Positions 51,303 through 60,288 of a stretch of 64,000 nt of DNA are shown here, one piece after another. Under the pieces are notes generated by a model, which was given only the letters and a program-made list of their open reading frames with translations, had not been told where the DNA came from and searched no databases. Position 1 is the stretch's first letter. Each line of letters opens with the position of its first letter. A program made the position numbers and the translations under genes. The DNA lies in contig NZ_JPHU01000014.1 in NCBI RefSeq assembly GCF_000733125.1, positions 21,603 through 85,602 of the forward strand, read 5' to 3'. Origin of the DNA: Parvularcula oceani (lineage in GTDB: Bacteria; Pseudomonadota; Alphaproteobacteria; Caulobacterales; Parvularculaceae).

Positions 51303-51764
51303 ATGGCCATTCCCCGCGAGCTCGAAACCATCCTCCGCCGCGATGCGGAGGAACCCAAGCCGAAGACCCGCGCGCCGCGGCCGGGCTGGATCTACCTCAT
51401 CGCGAACGATTCCATGCCCGGCCTCGTCAAGATCGGCCTCACCACACGCTCGGTCGAGGAGCGGCTCGCCGAGCTTGACACGACCGGCGTCGCCACGCCT
51501 TTCCGCGTGGTGGACCAGTGGCTCACTCCCGACGTCCGGGGCGACGAGGCGAAGGCGCACAGGCACCTTTCGCGCCACAGGGTGCGGGAGGGGCGGGAGT
51601 TCTTCGCTCTCCCCGCCGACGAGGCCCGTGCTAAACTGGCCGAGCTCTTCGAAGACAATCCGAGGCTCCGCCCGCATCGGGGCGTGAGGATCACCTTCTG
51701 GGGCGGGTTCTGGATCGCGATCGCGGTGCTGGTTCTGGTCGAGGCGCTGATCGGGACTTTCTGA
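51303..51764 (+). CDS. T5orf172/GIY-YIG-type domain protein with C-terminal TM anchor
   Basis: 153 residues. GWIYLIANDSMPGLVKIGLTTRSVEERLAELDTTGV is the GIY-YIG-related T5orf172 core (a variant IYLI ... VKIG), with EAKAHRHLSRHRVREGREFF supplying the distal conserved part. The last ~25 residues (TFWGGFWIAIAVLVLVEALI) are a clear TM helix, unusual for this nuclease-like family. It starts 8 nt after gloA. Function unknown. Confidence 0.8.
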   Translation: MAIPRELETILRRDAEEPKPKTRAPRPGWIYLIANDSMPGLVKIGLTTRSVEERLAELDTTGVATPFRVVDQWLTPDVRGDEAKAHRHLSRHRVREGREFFALPADEARAKLAELFEDNPRLRPHRGVRITFWGGFWIAIAVLVLVEALIGTF

Positions 51765-51891
51765 GCGGAAGCGGGTACGGCCTCGGCGTTCACTCTGCGT
51801 TTACCATCCCCTTGCTGCTCTTCACCAGTTTTCCACAGAATTGAGGAAAACCTCCGGGAGGGAAGGGCTCCACCCCTCGAGGAGAGAAGAC

Positions 51892-52212
51892 ATGCAGATC
51901 GGATCGCTTCCGGCATTCGCCCCGCAGACAGCCGCCGCCCAGGCTGTGTCAGCGCAGGCTGCGCACCATCCGGCGCCGCAGACGGCTGAAGGGGGAATGA
52001 CGCCATCGGTAGTGCCACCTCTCCACCAGCCCCGGCCCGAGGCCCAGCCCTCCGGCTTCGCCGAACTGTTCAGGCCCGACCCGCTGAACGCCGACCACTA
52101 TGCCGATTACGGCCCCTTGGCGGCTCTCTTCCTGCCTGCGACAGCCGATCCGGTCCTCCGGGAGCAGCGGGCTTATCTGATGTCGGTGCTCTATCCGCAA
52201 GGAGCGCCCTGA
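51892..52212 (+). CDS. Pro/Ala-rich hypothetical protein
   Basis: 106 residues. The first half is low-complexity (Ala, Pro, Gln); the second half contains GFAELFRPDPLNADHYADYG and an ordered C-terminus. No signal peptide and no known family. GAGGAGAGAAG precedes the ATG at 51892. Confidence 0.55.
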   Translation: MQIGSLPAFAPQTAAAQAVSAQAAHHPAPQTAEGGMTPSVVPPLHQPRPEAQPSGFAELFRPDPLNADHYADYGPLAALFLPATADPVLREQRAYLMSVLYPQGAP

Positions 52213-52219
52213 GCGCCGT

Positions 52220-52630
52220 TCAGCTCACCTTCTTCTGCGCTGCCGTGAAGAAGACCGATGCCGACATCGACGTCACGATGAAGCCGTTCGAGGCTTCCAC
52301 CGCCGAAATCAGGCGCAGATCACCCGACGGCACGATGGTGCCCAGGCCGAGCGTCGTGAAATTGACGACGGAATGGATGAAGAGGTCGGTCCCGCTCACC
52401 GGCTCCAGCGGCTGGAATTCGCCTATCCCCGCTGCAAGGCCCAGGGCGTATGCAAAGGCATAGGCGGTCACATAGCTCAGATGCAGGCCGACCATCGCGA
52501 CCAGCGCGAGAAGGAAGTTCTGCAGGTCGCCTTCCTTGGCCCTCCGCAGCGTCACATGCCGCATGGCGAGGTAATGCACGGTGATCGTGCCGAAGAGGAG
52601 GACGAGGACGAGCAGGACGGCGAGCAGCAT
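52220..52630 (-). CDS. Two-TM ion-channel family protein with non-canonical pore
   Basis: 136 residues. TM helices at about 2-24 and 42-66, then a pore-like loop VVNFTTLGLGTIVPSGDLRL and a final hydrophobic helix GFIVTSMSASVFF. The fold matches Ion_trans_2 channels, but the filter reads TTLGLG instead of TVGYG, so K+ selectivity is doubtful. It is convergent with the preceding gene. Confidence 0.7.
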   Translation of the reverse strand: MLLAVLLVLVLLFGTITVHYLAMRHVTLRRAKEGDLQNFLLALVAMVGLHLSYVTAYAFAYALGLAAGIGEFQPLEPVSGTDLFIHSVVNFTTLGLGTIVPSGDLRLISAVEASNGFIVTSMSASVFFTAAQKKVS

Positions 52631-52701
52631 GAGGCCTCATTCGGTCGACGGACGTCGGAGTGAGCTGTATCATTTCGAAGGGAAGACAAGGGGAGGTGGC
52701 C

Positions 52702-53121
52702 ATGCAGCGGCCGGGCATCTGGTTCTGGATCGTCGGCGGGCTCGCCGTTCTCTGGAATGGCTTCGGGCTCTACGACATGCTGATGACCGTGACCGCGGAT
52801 GAAGCCTATCTGGCCGAGTTCACAGAGGAGCAGGTGGCTTACTGGGTCGAGCTGCCCGCCTGGCGCTTCGTTCTGTGGGCCGGCGGGGCGGGCCTTGCGC
52901 TTCTGGGCTCGCTCCTCTTCCTCCTGCGCCGCGCTGCCGCGGTGCCGCTCCTTGCGGTGGCGCCGATCGCCATGGTCATAGGGCTCATCGCCGACGGCAT
53001 TGGCGGCGGTCTCGCGATCTACGGCATTGGCTGGGTCGCAGCGTCGCTGGTCGTTCTCGGCATCGCTATCTTCTTTGTCTGGTACGCCGCCCGCCAGCGG
53101 CATTTGGGCATCCTTCGCTAG
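52702..53121 (+). CDS. Four-TM membrane protein, unknown function
   Basis: 139 residues with four TM helices (about 7-25, 52-74, 78-100, 104-130) and an acidic loop MTVTADEAYLAEFTEEQVAYW after the first. No catalytic motif. GGGAGG 5 nt before the ATG fixes the start. It lies 45 nt upstream of recG on the same strand. Confidence 0.65.
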   Translation: MQRPGIWFWIVGGLAVLWNGFGLYDMLMTVTADEAYLAEFTEEQVAYWVELPAWRFVLWAGGAGLALLGSLLFLLRRAAAVPLLAVAPIAMVIGLIADGIGGGLAIYGIGWVAASLVVLGIAIFFVWYAARQRHLGILR

Positions 53122-53166
53122 CCGACGGCGTTCCCGCCCGGCCGCGCTTGGGCTAGGAAGAGCCTG

Positions 53167-55266
53167 ATGCGTCCCAGCCTCCTCAACCCGCTCTTCGCCG
53201 ACGTGACGACGCTTCCCGGCATCGGGCCGAAGCTTGCCGCCTTGATCGGCAAGGTGGCGGGGCCGCGCGTGGTGGACCTCGCCTTCACCCTGCCGACCGG
53301 CATCGTCGACCGCTCCTACCGGCCTACGATCGCAGAAGCGCTCGAAGACAGGCTGGCGACGATCACCCTGCGCGTCGACCGCCACGAGCCGCCGCCGCCG
53401 GGAAAGCCGAACGTGCCCTGGCGCGTGCTGTGTTCGGATGAAACGGGGTTCCTCACGCTCGTCTTCTTCAGGCCCCGGGCGGACTGGCTGCGCCAGCAGC
53501 TGCCCGAGGGCGAGGTCAGGATCGTCAGCGGACGCATCGAGCGCTACGGCTCGGCGCTGCAGATGGCGCATCCCGACCTGATCGCGGAGGCCGGGCAAGA
53601 TGACGCCCTGCCGCCGGCCGAGCCGGTCTATCCGATGACGGCCGGGCTGACCGGAAAGGTCATGCGGCGCGCCGTCTCCGCGTCGCTCGAGAAAGCGCCC
53701 GATCTGCCCGAATGGCAGAGGCCGGACCTTCTCGCGCGCCATGGCTGGCCCGGCTGGCGCGAGGCGCTCGGCAGGGTGCATCGGCCCGAAGGCCGAGAAG
53801 ACCTCTCGCCGCAATCGGTCGCGCGCCAGCGAATGGCCGCCGACGAGCTCCTGTCGAACCAGCTCGCCCTCGCGCTGATCCGGCAGAGGCGGGCAGCACG
53901 GCCGGGGCGGCGTTTTTCCGGTGACGGCTCTCTGACCTCCCAGGTCCGCGAAAGCCTGCCCTTCTCTTTGACCGGGGCGCAGGAGCAGGCCCTGGCGGAA
54001 ATCCTGTCCGACATGGATGCGCCTTCGCGGATGGTGCGCCTCGTTCAGGGCGATGTCGGATCCGGCAAGACGCTGGTCGGGCTTCTGGCCATGCTGACGG
54101 CCGTCGAGAGCGGCGCGCAGACCGCTCTGATGGCACCGACGGAGATCCTGGCGCGCCAGCACTATGAGACCATCCGGCCGCTCTGCGACGCGGCGAACGT
54201 CTCCTGCGAGCTCCTGACCGGCCGCGACAAGGGACAGGAGCGGATCGCGAAACGCGCGGGCGTCGCGAAGGGCTATGTGAAGGTCGTCGTCGGCACGCAT
54301 GCGCTTTTCTCGGACGATGTCGCCTTCGACGATCTCGGCTTCGTCGTGGTGGACGAGCAGCACCGCTTCGGCGTTCATCAGCGTCTGGCCCTTCAGGAAA
54401 AGGGAGCGCAGGCGGATCTTCTCGTCATGACCGCGACGCCCATTCCCCGCACGCTGGCGCTGACTTCCTATGGCGACATGGAGGTCAGTCAGATCACGGA
54501 AAAACCGCCGGGCCGGAAGCCGGTCGACACGCGCGCCGTGCCGCTGCAGAAGCTCGACAGGGTCGTGGAGGCTGTCGGCAGAGCGGTCGCGCGCGGCGAG
54601 CAGGCCTATTGGGTCTGCCCGCTGGTCGAGGCGAACGACCTCCTCGATCAGACCGCCGCCGAAGAGCGCTACGAAGCGCTCGCGGCCCGCTTCGGCGCGC
54701 AGGTCGGCCTCGTCCATGGCAAGATGAAGGGGCCGCAGAAGGATGCGGTCGTCGAAGCGTTCTATCGCGGTGAGATCAAGATCCTCGTGGCGACGACCGT
54801 GATCGAAGTGGGGGTCAATGCTCCGGATGCGACGATCATCGTGATCGAGCATGCCGAGCGGTTCGGCCTCGCCCAGCTCCACCAGCTGCGGGGGCGGGTG
54901 GGCCGGGGCGACAAGCCCGCCACCTGCATCCTGCTCTACAAGGCCGGCGAGAACGGCAAGCTGGGCGAGACGGCGAAGGCGCGGCTGAACGTGCTGCGGG
55001 AGACGGAGGACGGCTTCCTGATCGCAGAACAGGACCTCGCCCTGCGCGGGGCAGGTGACGCGCTCGGCACGGCGCAGTCGGGATTTCCCCGTTTCCGCGT
55101 GGCGGACATGCAGGAACATGCCGCGCTGCTCGAAGCGGCGCGGGACGACGCCAGCTACATCGTCGAGACGGACCCGCAGCTCGCCGGGGAGCGGGGGCAG
55201 GCGCTGCGCGTGCTGCTCTACCTCTTCAGCCGGGACGACGCGGTCAAGCTCCTCCATTCGGGATGA
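53167..55266 (+). CDS. recG: ATP-dependent DNA helicase RecG
   Basis: 699 residues. The N-terminal wedge/OB domain is followed by Walker A GDVGSGKTLVGLLA, the RecG-type DEQH box (VVVDEQHRFGVHQR), TATPIPRTLAL and HQLRGRVGRGDKP. It regresses stalled replication forks. Adjacent, convergent DUF502 is a common alphaproteobacterial neighbour. Confidence 0.96.
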   Translation: MRPSLLNPLFADVTTLPGIGPKLAALIGKVAGPRVVDLAFTLPTGIVDRSYRPTIAEALEDRLATITLRVDRHEPPPPGKPNVPWRVLCSDETGFLTLVFFRPRADWLRQQLPEGEVRIVSGRIERYGSALQMAHPDLIAEAGQDDALPPAEPVYPMTAGLTGKVMRRAVSASLEKAPDLPEWQRPDLLARHGWPGWREALGRVHRPEGREDLSPQSVARQRMAADELLSNQLALALIRQRRAARPGRRFSGDGSLTSQVRESLPFSLTGAQEQALAEILSDMDAPSRMVRLVQGDVGSGKTLVGLLAMLTAVESGAQTALMAPTEILARQHYETIRPLCDAANVSCELLTGRDKGQERIAKRAGVAKGYVKVVVGTHALFSDDVAFDDLGFVVVDEQHRFGVHQRLALQEKGAQADLLVMTATPIPRTLALTSYGDMEVSQITEKPPGRKPVDTRAVPLQKLDRVVEAVGRAVARGEQAYWVCPLVEANDLLDQTAAEERYEALAARFGAQVGLVHGKMKGPQKDAVVEAFYRGEIKILVATTVIEVGVNAPDATIIVIEHAERFGLAQLHQLRGRVGRGDKPATCILLYKAGENGKLGETAKARLNVLRETEDGFLIAEQDLALRGAGDALGTAQSGFPRFRVADMQEHAALLEAARDDASYIVETDPQLAGERGQALRVLLYLFSRDDAVKLLHSG

Positions 55267-55438
55267 CCGGGCAGGGGGCGGACAGCGCGTCCCGCTCGCC
55301 TCTAAAATCCCTAGAGAGGGAAGGCGGCTCCTCCACATCACCGATCAAGCGCCCGCTCTGCCTACCCGTCCCTGCGATCATAGGCAGGCATGGCCTTGCG
55401 CGGATAAGTCCGGGAGAGCAGCTTCTGCGCGGAGGAGT

Positions 55439-56203
55439 TCAGCGTGGGGGAGAAACCGGCGCGGCGCTCGCCCGTCGCCCGCGGCCCGCCGCCGGGGCGC
55501 CGGGAACCCTGTCCGCCACCGGAATGTAGTCGGGGGCGACGAGGCCGGCGGAGAAGATCATCTTGGCGCCGTCCTCGACCGACATCTCGAGGATGCGGAG
55601 GTCCGAGCGCTTGGCGAGGATGAGGAAGCCGGAGGTCGGGTTCGGCGTCGTCGGCACGAAGACATTGGTCATGTCGTCCGCCACATCGCCCAGGACATGC
55701 GCCGCCTCCCCCTTGGTGCGGGTGACGACGAAGCAGAGCGTCCAGACGCCGGGACGCGGATACTCGATCAGCGCGACCTCCTGGAAGGACTGCTCCGACT
55801 GCTGAAGTGCCATCTCGAAGACGTTCTTGAAGAAACCGTACAGGCTGCGCACCACCGGCATGGCGTCGAGCAGCTTCTCTCCGAGATCGATGAACCAGCG
55901 GCCGATGAAGTTCTTCGCCATGATCCCGACCAGGATCAGGAGAACGATGGCGACGAGCACACCGAGGCCAGGAATATAGAAGTCCGCCCAGGCCGGTGGC
56001 AGCCATGCATCGGGGATGACGCCCTGAACGAAGTCGTCGAGCCGGGCGAGCGGCCCGGTGACCAGCCAGTAGATCAGCGCGATGGTGATCAGGATCGGCG
56101 CCGAGATGACGACGCCGGTCAGGAAGTTGTTGCGAAGCGACGCGATCGGCCCCTGCGGCTGCAGGACCTTCTTGGGGTCGGGCACGTCCTTGTTCTTCGC
56201 CAC
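55439..56203 (-). CDS. DUF502 membrane protein
   Basis: 254 residues. Two TM helices (about 24-48 and 75-97) surround DDFVQGVIPDAWLPP; the soluble part has MPVVRSLYGFFKNVFEMAL, VALIEYPRPGVWTLCFVVT, NVFVPTTPNPTSGFLIL and MSVEDGAKMIFSAGLV, the DUF502 hallmark. The function is unknown. Confidence 0.93.
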   Translation of the reverse strand: MAKNKDVPDPKKVLQPQGPIASLRNNFLTGVVISAPILITIALIYWLVTGPLARLDDFVQGVIPDAWLPPAWADFYIPGLGVLVAIVLLILVGIMAKNFIGRWFIDLGEKLLDAMPVVRSLYGFFKNVFEMALQQSEQSFQEVALIEYPRPGVWTLCFVVTRTKGEAAHVLGDVADDMTNVFVPTTPNPTSGFLILAKRSDLRILEMSVEDGAKMIFSAGLVAPDYIPVADRVPGAPAAGRGRRASAAPVSPPR

Positions 56204-56232
56204 CGCGGAATCCTTTGCGGGAGAGCGCGCGG

Positions 56233-57711
56233 TCAGGCCGCGCGCACCTCGTTCTGCAGGATGAAGGCCGGAACGTGGTCGCCGAAGCCGACGACCGCGT
56301 CGCCGTGATTCATCGCGGGGCCGTCATCGCGCCGTCCGCGCCCCTTGCCGCCGCGCGACCGCCGGGAGCCTTGCGCCTTGGCTTCGTCGCGGGACTCCTC
56401 GGCCTGGGGCTCGTCTTCGGACTTCGCCTCGGACGCGGCTTCGGCTCCCGCCTTCTGCGGTTTCGCGGCCGCTTCGTCCTCTCCTGCGCGCTTCTTGCCG
56501 CGGCCGCCGCGCCTGCGCTCATCCGGCTTGCTTCGGCCGCGCCTCGGCTTATCGCTGACGTCCACGGTTTCGAAGAAATCGCCGAGATCGACTTCCTCGA
56601 TCTCCTTCATGCCGGTGGTTTCGAGGACGGCCTTGAACTGCTTGTCGTCATTCGGCGTGACCAGCATGACGGCCGTGCCCTTCCGTCCGGCGCGCCCCGT
56701 CCGGCCGATCCGGTGGACATAGTCGTCCGAATTCACGGGCACGTCGAAATTGAAGACGTGGCTCACCTCGGGAATGTCGAGGCCGCGCGCCGCGACGTCC
56801 GAGGCGATCAGGAGCTTCAGCTCCCCGTCGCGGAAAGCCTGAAGCGTTTCCATGCGGAAGGCCTGAGCGAGGTCGCCATGGATGGGCCGCGCATCATAGC
56901 CGTGTTTCTGAAGCGACTTGGCGACGATATCGACGTTCCGCTTGCGGTTGCAGAAGACGATGCCGTTCTTGAGCTCCTCGCCCGCATCGTCGATCACGCG
57001 GCGCAGCGTCGCGCGCTTGAGGGCGTCGTCGCCCTTCGGCATCTTCACGATGAGCTGGCGGATCGTCTCGGCGGTCTGCGCCGGACGGCTGACCTCGACC
57101 CGCGCGGGGGCGGAGAGGAACTGCTGCGTGATGCGCGTGATCTCGTCCGGCATGGTCGCCGAGAAGAAGAGGGTCTGGCGCGTGAAGGGCGTCAGGCCGA
57201 GAATCTTCTCGATATCCGGGATGAAGCCCATGTCGAGCATGCGGTCGGCTTCGTCGATCACCATGACCTCGATGCCGGTCAAGAGCAGCTTGCCGCGCTC
57301 GAAATGGTCGAGAAGGCGGCCGGGCGTCGCGATCAGGACGTCGACGCCGCGCGTCAGCGCCATCTCCTGGTCCTTAAAGGACACGCCGCCGATCAGCAGC
57401 GCCATGGAGAGCTTGTGGTACTTGCCGTATTTCTCGAAGCTCTCGGCGACCTGCGCCGCGAGCTCGCGAGTCGGGGCCAGGACGAGGCTGCGCGGCATGC
57501 GCGCCTTGGCCCGTCCCTTGGACAGGCGATGGATCATCGGGATGGTAAAGGCGGCGGTCTTGCCGGTGCCCGTCTGGGCGATGCCGAGCACGTCGCGGCC
57601 CGCCAGCGCCTCGGGTATGGCCTGCTCCTGGATCGGAGTGGGCGTCTCGTAACCGGCGTCGAGGACGCCCTTGAGGGTTTTCGGCTCGAGGCCGAGTTCG
57701 TCGAACTTCAT
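56233..57711 (-). CDS. DEAD-box RNA helicase
   Basis: 492 residues. TPTPIQEQAIPEAL (Q motif), AQTGTGKTAAF, PTRELAAQ, VIDEADRMLDMG, SATM, ASDVAARGLD and HRIGRTGRAG are intact. The ~110-residue tail is rich in Arg/Lys/Glu/Ala and should bind RNA. Start at MKFDELGL. The 288-bp upstream gap would suit a regulated leader, but no known cold-shock element was recognised. Confidence 0.93.
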   Translation of the reverse strand: MKFDELGLEPKTLKGVLDAGYETPTPIQEQAIPEALAGRDVLGIAQTGTGKTAAFTIPMIHRLSKGRAKARMPRSLVLAPTRELAAQVAESFEKYGKYHKLSMALLIGGVSFKDQEMALTRGVDVLIATPGRLLDHFERGKLLLTGIEVMVIDEADRMLDMGFIPDIEKILGLTPFTRQTLFFSATMPDEITRITQQFLSAPARVEVSRPAQTAETIRQLIVKMPKGDDALKRATLRRVIDDAGEELKNGIVFCNRKRNVDIVAKSLQKHGYDARPIHGDLAQAFRMETLQAFRDGELKLLIASDVAARGLDIPEVSHVFNFDVPVNSDDYVHRIGRTGRAGRKGTAVMLVTPNDDKQFKAVLETTGMKEIEEVDLGDFFETVDVSDKPRRGRSKPDERRRGGRGKKRAGEDEAAAKPQKAGAEAASEAKSEDEPQAEESRDEAKAQGSRRSRGGKGRGRRDDGPAMNHGDAVVGFGDHVPAFILQNEVRAA

Positions 57712-57999
57712 GGAATGCTTACTCGCTTGGGAATTCGGAACGGATGGCTGGAGTGTCCTGCGCATCGCGAGCCGTTCGGCAGCGAGGCGCTGTCCTTGAA
57801 GCCGTGCAAAGCCGAGAGGGCCGTCTCGTGCTTATGGCGCGGCGGGAGCGAGGCAGCGTGTTACGCACAGGGTCGGAACGACTCGGCAGCGCGCCTTCGC
57901 AAGCGCGAGATAGGTGCAGCGCGGCCACTTGTAAAGCCATGCGCGAAAGAGAGTGCGAGCAAAAGGTGACCTCTGCCCAACAACAGGACACAAGAGGGA

Positions 58000-58917
58000 A
58001 TGACTCATGCCTTGCCGACGAATGTTCCGGTCGAAGAATGCAGCTTCACGGTTGCGGGTCTGCGGCTGGCTTACCGCATCTGGGGCGATCCTTCCAAACC
58101 GGCTGTTCTGTTGCAGCATGGCGGCAAGGATCATGCGCGCAGCTGGGACTGGACCGTTGCTGCTCTGGCTGATGAATACTGCCTGATCGCTCCGGACCTG
58201 CGCGGGCACGGCGACTCGGATCACGTGCCCGGCGGCGGCTACAGCGCGAGCGATAACCTGGCGGACCTGGCGATGCTGATGGACGAGCTGGCGGAGCGCG
58301 GGTTCGCGCGCGCGCTGCCGCTGGTCGGGCATTCGGCGGGCGGAAATCTCGTCCTGCGCTACGCGGCCGCCTATCCGGAGCGCGTGACGCGGATCGTGTC
58401 GATGGAGGGCCTCGGCTTCTCGCAGAAAAGCTATGACGAGGTGACGGCGACGCCGCTGCGGGAGCGTATGCGGAAGGCGGCGGAGCGCCGGCTCATGCTC
58501 TCCAAGGCGGCGCCGCGGCGCTTTGCCGATCCCGAAGAGGCGGTCGCGCGCATGGCCGGGCTCCACAAGCAGCTCCATCCCGATCAGGCGCGGCATCTGG
58601 CCCTCAATGCGCTGACGCGGGCGGAGGAGGGCGGCTGGCGCTGGAAGCACGATCCGGTCATGGGCTTCCTCGACCCCCGCCCGGTGCCGCCCTCCGAATA
58701 CCTGCCGCTCTATGCCGAGATTCCCTGTCCCGTCCTTCTCATGTATGGCCTGGAAAGCTGGGCCACCTCCCCGCGGGAGGACGGCCGCATCGACGCTTTC
58801 CGGGATGCCAGGCTGATCGAGTATGAGCGGGCCGGCCACTGGCTCCATCACGACCGCTTCGAAGCCTTCATCGCGGACCTGCGCGCATTTCTGGAAGGAA
58901 GCGAGGAGGCCGGCTGA
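58000..58917 (+). CDS. Alpha/beta-fold hydrolase
   Basis: 305 residues. LLQHGGKDHARSWDW (oxyanion region), APDLRGHGDSD, VGHSAGGN (nucleophile elbow with Ser), and a late AGHWLHHDRFE (catalytic His). It belongs to the epoxide-hydrolase/esterase-like branch; the substrate is unknown. GAGGGA precedes the ATG. Confidence 0.85.
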   Translation: MTHALPTNVPVEECSFTVAGLRLAYRIWGDPSKPAVLLQHGGKDHARSWDWTVAALADEYCLIAPDLRGHGDSDHVPGGGYSASDNLADLAMLMDELAERGFARALPLVGHSAGGNLVLRYAAAYPERVTRIVSMEGLGFSQKSYDEVTATPLRERMRKAAERRLMLSKAAPRRFADPEEAVARMAGLHKQLHPDQARHLALNALTRAEEGGWRWKHDPVMGFLDPRPVPPSEYLPLYAEIPCPVLLMYGLESWATSPREDGRIDAFRDARLIEYERAGHWLHHDRFEAFIADLRAFLEGSEEAG

Positions 58918-58991
58918 GACTGCGGTCCGCGCTTGCACGGCTTTCCCGGCCTCGTCATGCCCGTTTTCGAAAGAAGAGAATGGAGGCACCC

Positions 58992-60014
58992 ATGACCACG
59001 TCACGCCAGATCCAGCTCAAGGGCTATCCCGACGGCGCGCCGACCCCGGACCTGTTCCAGGAAGCCACGGTCGAGCTGCCTGCGCCGCAGGACGGCCAGG
59101 CGCTGGTCGAGACGCTCTACATGTCGGTCGACCCCTATATGCGCGGCCGCATGAACCCCCACGTGAAGAGCTACATCCCGCCCTTCCAGCTGAACGAGCC
59201 GCTCGACGGCGGGGCGGTCTGCCGGGTTCTTGAGTCGAAGACGCCGGAGCTGTCCGAAGGCGACATCGTCGTCGGCATGGGCGGCGCGGGCTGGCGCAGC
59301 CATGCGATCATCACGCCGAAGGGCTTCTCGAAGATCGATCCCGACCTCGTGCCGCTGCCTGCCTATCTGGGGGTCCTCGGCATGCCGGGCCTGACCGCCT
59401 GGGCGGGCCTGACCCAGATCATCAAGCCCAAAGAGGGCGAGACGCTCTATGTCTCCGGCGCCGCCGGTGCCGTGGGCTCGCTCGTCTGCCAGCTCGGCAA
59501 GCATTACGGCATGACCGTGCTCGGCTCGGCGGGCAGCCAGGAGAAGCTCGACTGGCTCGTGCGCGAGGCGGGCGTGGATCACGCCTTCAACTACAAGGAG
59601 CACGATGCCCGCTCGCTGACCAAGGCCATCGCCGAGGTCGCGCCCAAGGGCGTGGACGGCTATTTCGAGAATGTCGGCGGCATGCAGCTCGAGGCGCTGC
59701 TCAACGTCATCGCCTTCGGCGGGCGCATCGCCGCCTGCGGCATGATCGCGAACTACAACGCGAAAGAGCTGCCGCCGGGCCCCTCCAGCATCATCAACAT
59801 CATTCCGCGCGGCGTGCTGATGCAGGGCTTCATCGTCTCGAACTACGCGCACCTGCAGGACGATTTCATCAAGGAGGTCGCCCCGCTCGTCGCCTCGGGC
59901 AAGATCAAGCACGAGGAGACGATCTATGACGGCCTCGAAAAGGCGCCCGAGGCGTTTCTCGGCCTCTTCGAAGGCGCGAATACCGGCAAGGCCGTGGTGA
60001 AGGTCGGCGCCTGA
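58992..60014 (+). CDS. NADP-dependent MDR oxidoreductase (CurA/leukotriene-B4 DH-like)
   Basis: 340 residues. YMSVDPYMRGRM, the cofactor loop SGAAGAVGSLVCQLGKHYG, YFENVGG and GRIAACGMIANYN are typical of zinc-independent MDR double-bond reductases such as CurA. It reduces alpha,beta-unsaturated carbonyls using NADPH. The ATG at 58992 with GGAGG upstream is used. Confidence 0.9.
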   Translation: MTTSRQIQLKGYPDGAPTPDLFQEATVELPAPQDGQALVETLYMSVDPYMRGRMNPHVKSYIPPFQLNEPLDGGAVCRVLESKTPELSEGDIVVGMGGAGWRSHAIITPKGFSKIDPDLVPLPAYLGVLGMPGLTAWAGLTQIIKPKEGETLYVSGAAGAVGSLVCQLGKHYGMTVLGSAGSQEKLDWLVREAGVDHAFNYKEHDARSLTKAIAEVAPKGVDGYFENVGGMQLEALLNVIAFGGRIAACGMIANYNAKELPPGPSSIINIIPRGVLMQGFIVSNYAHLQDDFIKEVAPLVASGKIKHEETIYDGLEKAPEAFLGLFEGANTGKAVVKVGA

Positions 60015-60033
60015 CGCTTTTGGGGAAAAAGCT

Positions 60034-60070
60034 GCCGGGACGGACGGAAAACCCGCTTGACCGTCCCGGC
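60034..60070. terminator. Inverted repeat after the MDR gene
   Basis: GCCGGGACGG and CCGTCCCGGC are perfect 10-bp arms around a 17-nt loop, ending 41 nt before tRNA-Asp. There is no T-run. Confidence 0.45.
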
Positions 60071-60110
60071 TCACCCCTCTACACGCCCGGAACGCGCTGC
60101 GAAGCGCAAC

Positions 60111-60187
60111 GCGGGTGTAGCTCAGTTGGTTAGAGTGCCGGCCTGTCACGCCGGAGGTCGCGGGTTCGAGCCCCGTCACTCGCGCCA
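60111..60187 (+). tRNA. tRNA-Asp (anticodon GTC)
   Basis: 77-nt cloverleaf: acceptor GCGGGTG/CACTCGC, D-arm GCTCAGTTGGTTAGAGT, anticodon stem CCGGC/GCCGG with loop CTGTCAC giving GTC, T-arm with TTCGAGC, CCA encoded. Its 3' end abuts the integrase region, so it is the likely integration site. Confidence 0.97.
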
Positions 60188-60188
60188 T

Positions 60189-60205
60189 TTTCTGCTAATC
60201 AGAAA
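60189..60205. repeat. Inverted repeat TTTCTG-CTAAT-CAGAAA at the tRNA/element junction
   Basis: A 6-bp arm palindrome begins one base after the tRNA CCA. It could be an integrase core site or a tRNA terminator without a T-run; position favours the former. Confidence 0.35.
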
Positions 60206-60288
60206 TTGGCCAAAGTATTGAAAGCAAACGGTTTTCTCGTTTGCTCCGCGTGAGTGGCGCGCCCCAACCGGGGAAATCGTGCTACAAA

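Noticed and set aside
52552..55341. 929-codon open frame antisense to recG
   Set aside because: Arg/Pro/His-rich shadow of recG with no domain; recG on the other strand is unambiguous.
57712..57999. Cold-shock leader or small RNA before the DEAD-box gene
   Set aside because: No recognisable cold-box or stable hairpin series was found by eye.
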